Source: Fratercula arctica
Lineage: Eukaryota; Chordata; Aves; Charadriiformes; Alcidae
Reading direction: 5' to 3'
Length of the DNA stretch: 64,000 nucleotides
Assembly: GCA_947846985.1 (NCBI GenBank)
Contig: CANTUZ010000004.1
Span: 80,052,159 to 80,116,158 of the forward strand
Below are positions 59,508 to 64,000 of the stretch, in pieces. The notes beneath the pieces are model-generated. The model had not been told where the DNA came from. It did no database searches and saw only the letters and a program-made list of their open reading frames with translations. The translations under genes were made by a program, and so were the position numbers. The number at the start of each line of letters is the position of its first letter. Position 1 is the first letter of the stretch.

Positions 59508-59568
59508 GTCACAGATTTTGAATTTAACGATGATTATAATGGCAGTTTTCCTTACTCAAGTGATGCTG
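59508..59568 (+). other. Candidate internal exon, plus strand
   Basis: Acceptor CACTGTGCAG|GTCA, 61 nt, donor GATGCTG|GTATGA (weak). In phase 0 it reads VTDFEFNDDYNGSFPYSSDA, acidic and aromatic. Its phase is compatible with splicing from the signal-peptide-like exon at 58407. The frame also stays open without splicing to about 59684. Identity unknown. Confidence 0.15.
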
Positions 59569-60116
59569 GTATGATGAATGTTAATGAGGTCCTGTTGAAA
59601 TTGCTGGTTCTACCAGACTTCCTTCCTTTCGCACAGAGATACAGAGCTGTTAGCTCCTATGAAGCAGGGAAGGTACAACAGTAGGAAACACTTTTTGAAG
59701 CAAAAACCACAGGCAGAAGTAGCAGGGGGGGAAAAGATGTTTATGTCCTTCAAAGTCTTGCTCTGTATATTTTGTTTTATGAATATTTGCTCTGGTGATG
59801 GGAGGCAGCAGCAGGAGTAACCCAGGAAAGCGCTTAACTGACAAGGATGAAATGGAAATTTTTGGACCGGGTGCTTTCTTGAAAAGAGACTTGGAGGCAT
59901 AATAATTTATCTGCTTTTGTATTGATTATTTTGGCAGTTGGGAAAAAAAGATTTTAGTTTGTTCTATACAATTTTTTCATTTCAAAATATGATTCTCAAT
60001 CAATGAGGAAATCTTTTCTGACCATGTCAATGTTAAAACCTTCATACCGGAAAACTCTTTAATTCTCTCTGAAGGTACTGATATTAAACATCGTATCTGA
60101 AATGTTTATTCATCAT

Positions 60117-60271
60117 GCCCCATCCCTGGAGGGGTTCAAGGCCAGGCTGGACGGGACTTTGAGCAACCTGGTCTAGTGGGAGGTGTCCCTGCCCAGGGCA
60201 GGGGGTGGAATGAGATGATCTTTAAGGTCCCTTCCAACTCTAACCATTCTGCGATTCTCTGATTCTGTGAT
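60117..60271 (+). mobile_element. CR1 LINE 3' fragment
   Basis: CCCATCCCTGGAGGGGTTCA through GGGAGGTGTCCCTGCCCAGG to the tail ATTCTGCGATTCTCTGATTC. Confidence 0.92.
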
Positions 60272-60649
60272 TTGCCTCAGTGCAGAGAATGGCCTATATT
60301 TGGACCAGGTGCCCTGGCATAGTCCTCTTCTGAGAAAAGTGTCTTTTCTGAACAGTTCTCTTACATTAATGGCTTAATAATGTACCAAATATTGGTACAG
60401 AGTGGCATAAATTGTCCCTTTGTGAAGGCAGGCACAGTTGGTAAATCTGTAATATAGCTAATATACCTAATTTTTTTCCATTTTAAGATTTGAAAACCTT
60501 AAAGTGCTCTCTTTGGGCTTCTGGTCATTAGCCTTCCAGCCGCCTGTGCCTACTGGGAGATTTTTGGGGCAGCTGTGTTAGAGGAAGATTGAGTTAGAGT
60601 CCGTGTAAGTAAACAGCCTGCTGGACGTGCATCCAGTGTTGATGTTATG

Positions 60650-62033
60650 GTGAGGGGGCTGTTCCCCATCTCTTCTGAAAGCTTGTGCTGATTATGAGAG
60701 GTCTCCAATGACTGGAGAAAGGTAAATAACATGTCTATTTTCAAGAGGGAAAAGAAGGAAAAGTCAGGGAACTGTAGACAGGACAGTCTCCTCTCAATTC
60801 TTGGGAATGTTATAGAATAAACCTTCCTGGAAGCCATTGCCAGGCACAGGGAGGTAAATAAGGTGGCTGAGAACAGCCAACGTGGCTTTACCAAGAACAA
60901 AATCATGTCTGACTAACCCGATTACATTCTGTAATGAGGCAGCTGGCTCTACGGGCAAGGGGAGAACAGCTAAATAATGATGCTTAACTTAATCAAGTAT
61001 TTTGACATGGTTTCTTAGAGCGTTATAGACTGGTGGCCACAACATAGGTGGGAAAGCAGCCGCATTGTACATCTCAGAGAGCAGAGGTGAACAGCTGGAA
61101 GCTTAATTAGTGGCTGCATCACTGCAGAGGCTGATACTGGTGCAAATATTAATTAACATTTTCACCACTGGCCTGGATGATGGAATGGAAGGTGCCCTTA
61201 AGTTTGTGAATGACAGGGAAATAGGTGGGGACAGGAGGCAGTCTATACGCTGGGCCATACGCAGGGCTGGCATTCAAAGGGACCTCAACCAGCTGTAGGA
61301 GTGGACCAGAAGGTACCTGGTGAAATTTGGTAAGAACAGACATAGGGAGGAGAGGAGAAGGACTTTGTGGGTGTTGGTAGATGAGAAGTTCAACATGCCC
61401 CAGCGATGTGCGCTGGCAGCCCAGAAACCCCCCGCAGCCTGGGCTGCATCCCCAGCAGCGTGGGCAGCAGGGCGAGGGGGGGATTCTGCCCCTCTGCTCC
61501 GCTCGGGGGAGACCCCCCTGCAGCGCTGCCTCCAGCTCTGGGGCACCAACAGCAGAAGGACACATAGCTGTTGGAGCGGGGCCAGAGGAGGGCCACAAAG
61601 ATGATCAGAGGGCTGGAGCCCCTCTGCTGTGGGGACAGGCTGAGAGAGCTGGGGGGGGTCAGCCTGGAGAAGAGAAGGCTCCAGGGAGACCTTATAGCAG
61701 CTTTCCAGTATCTGAAGGGCACCTACAAGAAATCTGGGGAGGGACGTTTTACAAGGGCATGTAGTGATAGGAAGAGGGGTAATGGCTTCAAACTAGAAGA
61801 GGGGAGATTTAGCTTAGATATTAGGAGGAAATTCTTTGCTGTGAGGGTGGTGAGCCCCTGGCCCAGGTTGCCCAGAGAAGCTGTGGCTGCCCCATCCCTG
61901 GAGGGGTTCCAGGCCAGGTTGGATGGGGCTTGGAGCAACCTGGGCTGGTGGGAGGTGTCCCTGCCCAGGGCAGGGGGTGGCACTGGGTGATCTTTAAGTT
62001 CCCTTCCAACCCAAACCATTCTGTGATTCTATA
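60650..62033 (+). mobile_element. CR1 LINE, longest copy in window
   Basis: About 1.4 kb. The left part resembles the mid reverse-transcriptase segment (SLQRLILVQILINIFTTGLD, frame broken). It is followed by the DEKFNMPQRCALAAQK, RGLEPLCCGDRLRELG and FSLDIRRKFFAVRVVSPWPR blocks, and the tail ATTCTGTGATTCTAT. Several frameshifts and stops; not active. Confidence 0.9.
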
Positions 62034-62036
62034 AAG

Positions 62037-62400
62037 TCCTGCAGCGGGGCTGGCATACCCCCATAAGCTGGTGAGTGACTGGCCACAAAACAGCTCTTTA
62101 GTGAAGGACCTGAGGGTGAATGAGAATTTAAATCTGAGTCAGCAGTGTGTGATGAAAGCTATCTGCATGCTTGGTGGCCACAGTACCACCAAGCCAGCAT
62201 AGCAAGGGAAGTGATTCTTCCCTCTCATTCAGCTCTTGAGATTGCATCAGGTGAGTACTGCGTGGAGATATGTCCATCCTTCCCCCTCACCTGTAAGGAG
62301 CTGGCTAAACTGGCGTATGTTCAGCAGATGGCTATCACAATGGTGAAAGGAATGGAGCACAGTGGAGATTCTACGCTCTTGAAACTGCAGAGTTCTCGTT
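62037..62400 (+). mobile_element. Degraded CR1 LINE adjoining the previous copy
   Basis: GAAGGACCTGAGGGTGAATG and AATCTGAGTCAGCAGTGTGT correspond to the KDLGVxVDExLNxSQQCxxxA block of CR1, heavily mutated. It starts right after the tail of the copy at 60650-62033 in the same orientation. Confidence 0.55.
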
Positions 62401-62479
62401 TTATGAAGAGATGAATATATACAATTATTTAATACAAAATGGGTTGTTAAAAATTGTGTGTTTTCTTTTAACACCTAAG

Positions 62480-62576
62480 GTTGTGTGGGCTGAGAAGTTC
62501 TGATGTGGAAACAAAATCTGATACCTTTGCTAGGAAGCGGTTTGGAAAGAATACTGTTCTTTCCAAACATGCAAAG
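62480..62576 (+). other. Candidate internal exon, plus strand
   Basis: A pyrimidine-rich acceptor, TTTTAACACCTAAG|G, and the donor GCAAAG|GTAAAG enclose 97 nt. One frame is open: LCGLRSSDVETKSDTFARKR then FGKNTVLSKHAK. It needs a preceding exon ending in phase 2, which neither candidate at 58-59 kb supplies. Identity unknown. Confidence 0.2.
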
Positions 62577-64000
62577 GTAAAGAAAAATAAAGTAATACCT
62601 ACCCTTAGTATTCCAATTTGCATTACGAAAAAGATTAAAAATAAACAGATTAAAGGAGTTTTATGATTGGTTTATTCAGTATTCTCCTTTTACACTTATT
62701 CTAGTGTGCTTTGGTTTCCATGGCTACTAGTTTAATCATGATGCACAGAGCTATTTCTAATTGCAGTATATGCCAGCATAAAATTAATTCTTTGAGTATC
62801 TTAAGTAACAAACAGCTTGCAGCTTGTTCTTTGGCATTTTATTACCACAAATCCTGAAGCAGCACATTAGCACCTCATATTTAATCTGTTCAATTTTATT
62901 AAAAAGAAAATAAGTCTTTAAATATATACCTGCTTAGATCTGTGTCAAGGGAGACACATTAAAGGAGGAATGCATTGTACCCAAGGTTGATGCATTCATT
63001 TCAAATTATATAGCACTTGTTAACGATCAGTGGCTTATTACAGAGAAGATTTGTCATACTGAACATCCAATAGGATCCGGTTTTGTTCTCTAGTTTTTAT
63101 CAATGTGAAGTCTCTGTGATGTCTTAAGATTATCCGTAGGGAAATATATGTTTTCCCTTTCAAAACGAAGGGAATGAATTAGATGTATCTTCTGTCCTGA
63201 AGCTCTCGCACTATGGGGGCTCGGGTTGTGCAGCTGAGCGTGGGTGAAGCAGACAGACAGCTCAGTGAGAAGTTATTCAAGGGCAGTGACTGCAGGACAG
63301 GTCACAAATTAAAAAAGGCTGGATTTTCCCAGAAGTTCGAAACATGAACAGTAGAGAAGTCGGTGGCAGCTGATGATCAGTGCTGTCAAAAAACATGCCA
63401 AGACTTATTGATACTTGTTTTCTAAAATGAAACAGACATTTGTCGTATTCTTTTGCCTTATTAGTGTACAGTCTTCTCTTATGTCAAATAATATTTATAT
63501 TTTATTTCCTTATTCAACTGTCTTCCAACTCCGGCGCCCTGGCTATACTAACACATTATCTTCCCAAATATGTCCCTGCAATGTGAAGTAGAATGAATAG
63601 AGTCAGAACGTTTTGCAGTGTGATTGTTGTCTGACAATAAGAGCATGTTAATTAAAAAATCTTCTCCATCTTTTTGCCTGTTAATCTGTGTTGTCAGGAA
63701 TCCAAAATAGTCTTTTCTTAAATGTTCGGGATAGAGGCAGAGATTTGCAGATTTGCAGAGATTTGAACTGGAGTTAAAATTTGAATTTTTTTAAAATACA
63801 GAATCTTGAAATATGCAGAAGCCAAACTATTGTACGACTGTTGCTCTAGAGGTCATCCATTTATCAAACCTGCAGCTAGGAGCGAAATACAGATTTCCTC
63901 TTTGCTATGTGGTGAGTATTCTGGCAGTTTGCTACTTTTTATATTGTTTCATTGACTCACCTCATCAGTGAAGAAGTGTGTGTTAAGAAATACGGTGCAT
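62577..64000. other. Right-hand end without recognised gene
   Basis: Apart from the candidate exon at 63802-63911, it holds a 44-codon plus-strand ORF with ATG at 63213 (MGARVVQLSVGEADRQ...) of unknown meaning and a short tandem ATTTGCAG near 63740-63765. Nothing else was seen. Confidence 0.4.
63802..63911 (+). other. Candidate internal exon, plus strand
   Basis: Acceptor TTAAAATACAG|AATC and consensus donor TATGTG|GTGAGT enclose 110 nt. The single open frame reads ILKYAEAKLLYDCCSRGHPF then IKPAARSEIQISSLLC, phase 2 in and phase 1 out. It is not a repeat I know. The phase does not match the candidate at 62576, so a linking exon would be required. Confidence 0.2.

Larger units (their letters stand above)
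57332..60116. other. Intergenic stretch with exon-like segments only
   Basis: Contains the candidate exons at 57681, 58318 and 59508 listed separately, plus a poly-T run near 59095-59114. No established gene was recognised. Confidence 0.45.

Noticed and set aside
45626..64000. GPM6A exons, expected from mammalian gene order
   Set aside because: No sequence resembling the M6/PLP membrane protein exons was found on either strand; the gene may lie further right or the order may differ.

Overview
The window is vertebrate nuclear DNA, almost certainly from a bird. The repeats are nearly all CR1-type LINE fragments with the typical ATTCTRTG-type 3' tails. There are no Alu or L1 sequences. The single recognisable gene is an intron-rich orthologue of the vertebrate gene WDR17 (WD repeat domain 17).

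Left part (543-36970, minus strand): twenty coding exons of WDR17 can be read. They run from an initiator ATG at 36970 down to an exon ending at 543, after which the gene continues beyond the left edge. Joined at GT-AG sites with matching phases, they give about 941 codons plus two bases. From memory the whole protein is about 1,300 residues, so this is roughly the N-terminal 70%. Exons 2-14 carry about a dozen WD-type blades (IIWNV, LYIWTI, LRVWNVS, IKVWDIN, VRIWDYT, IRVWDTR, VRLWSLS and others). Exons 16-20 carry a helical, TPR-like segment. The very short first coding exon lies 9.7 kb upstream of exon 2.

Middle part (36971-45625): an AT-rich stretch with two small CR1 remnants, then a CpG island at about 45035-45625. 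The island holds GC boxes, an inverted CCAAT box and a near-palindromic RFX X-box (45393-45405). Good splice donors leave it on both strands. It is the best candidate for the WDR17 promoter and may be bidirectional.

Right part (45684-64000): a CR1-rich region without a recognisable gene. In mammals the gene upstream of WDR17 is GPM6A, but I saw no GPM6A exon. Several exon-like segments with good splice sites occur. They include a plus-strand segment at 58318-58407 with an optimal Kozak start and a signal-peptide-like N-terminus, and a minus-strand terminal-exon-like segment at 56414-56629. I could not name these or chain them into one gene.

The rest is about twenty CR1 copies of several subfamilies in both orientations, simple repeats (a TCCC microsatellite, a 20-base C run, a T/G-rich tract) and plain intronic or intergenic DNA.
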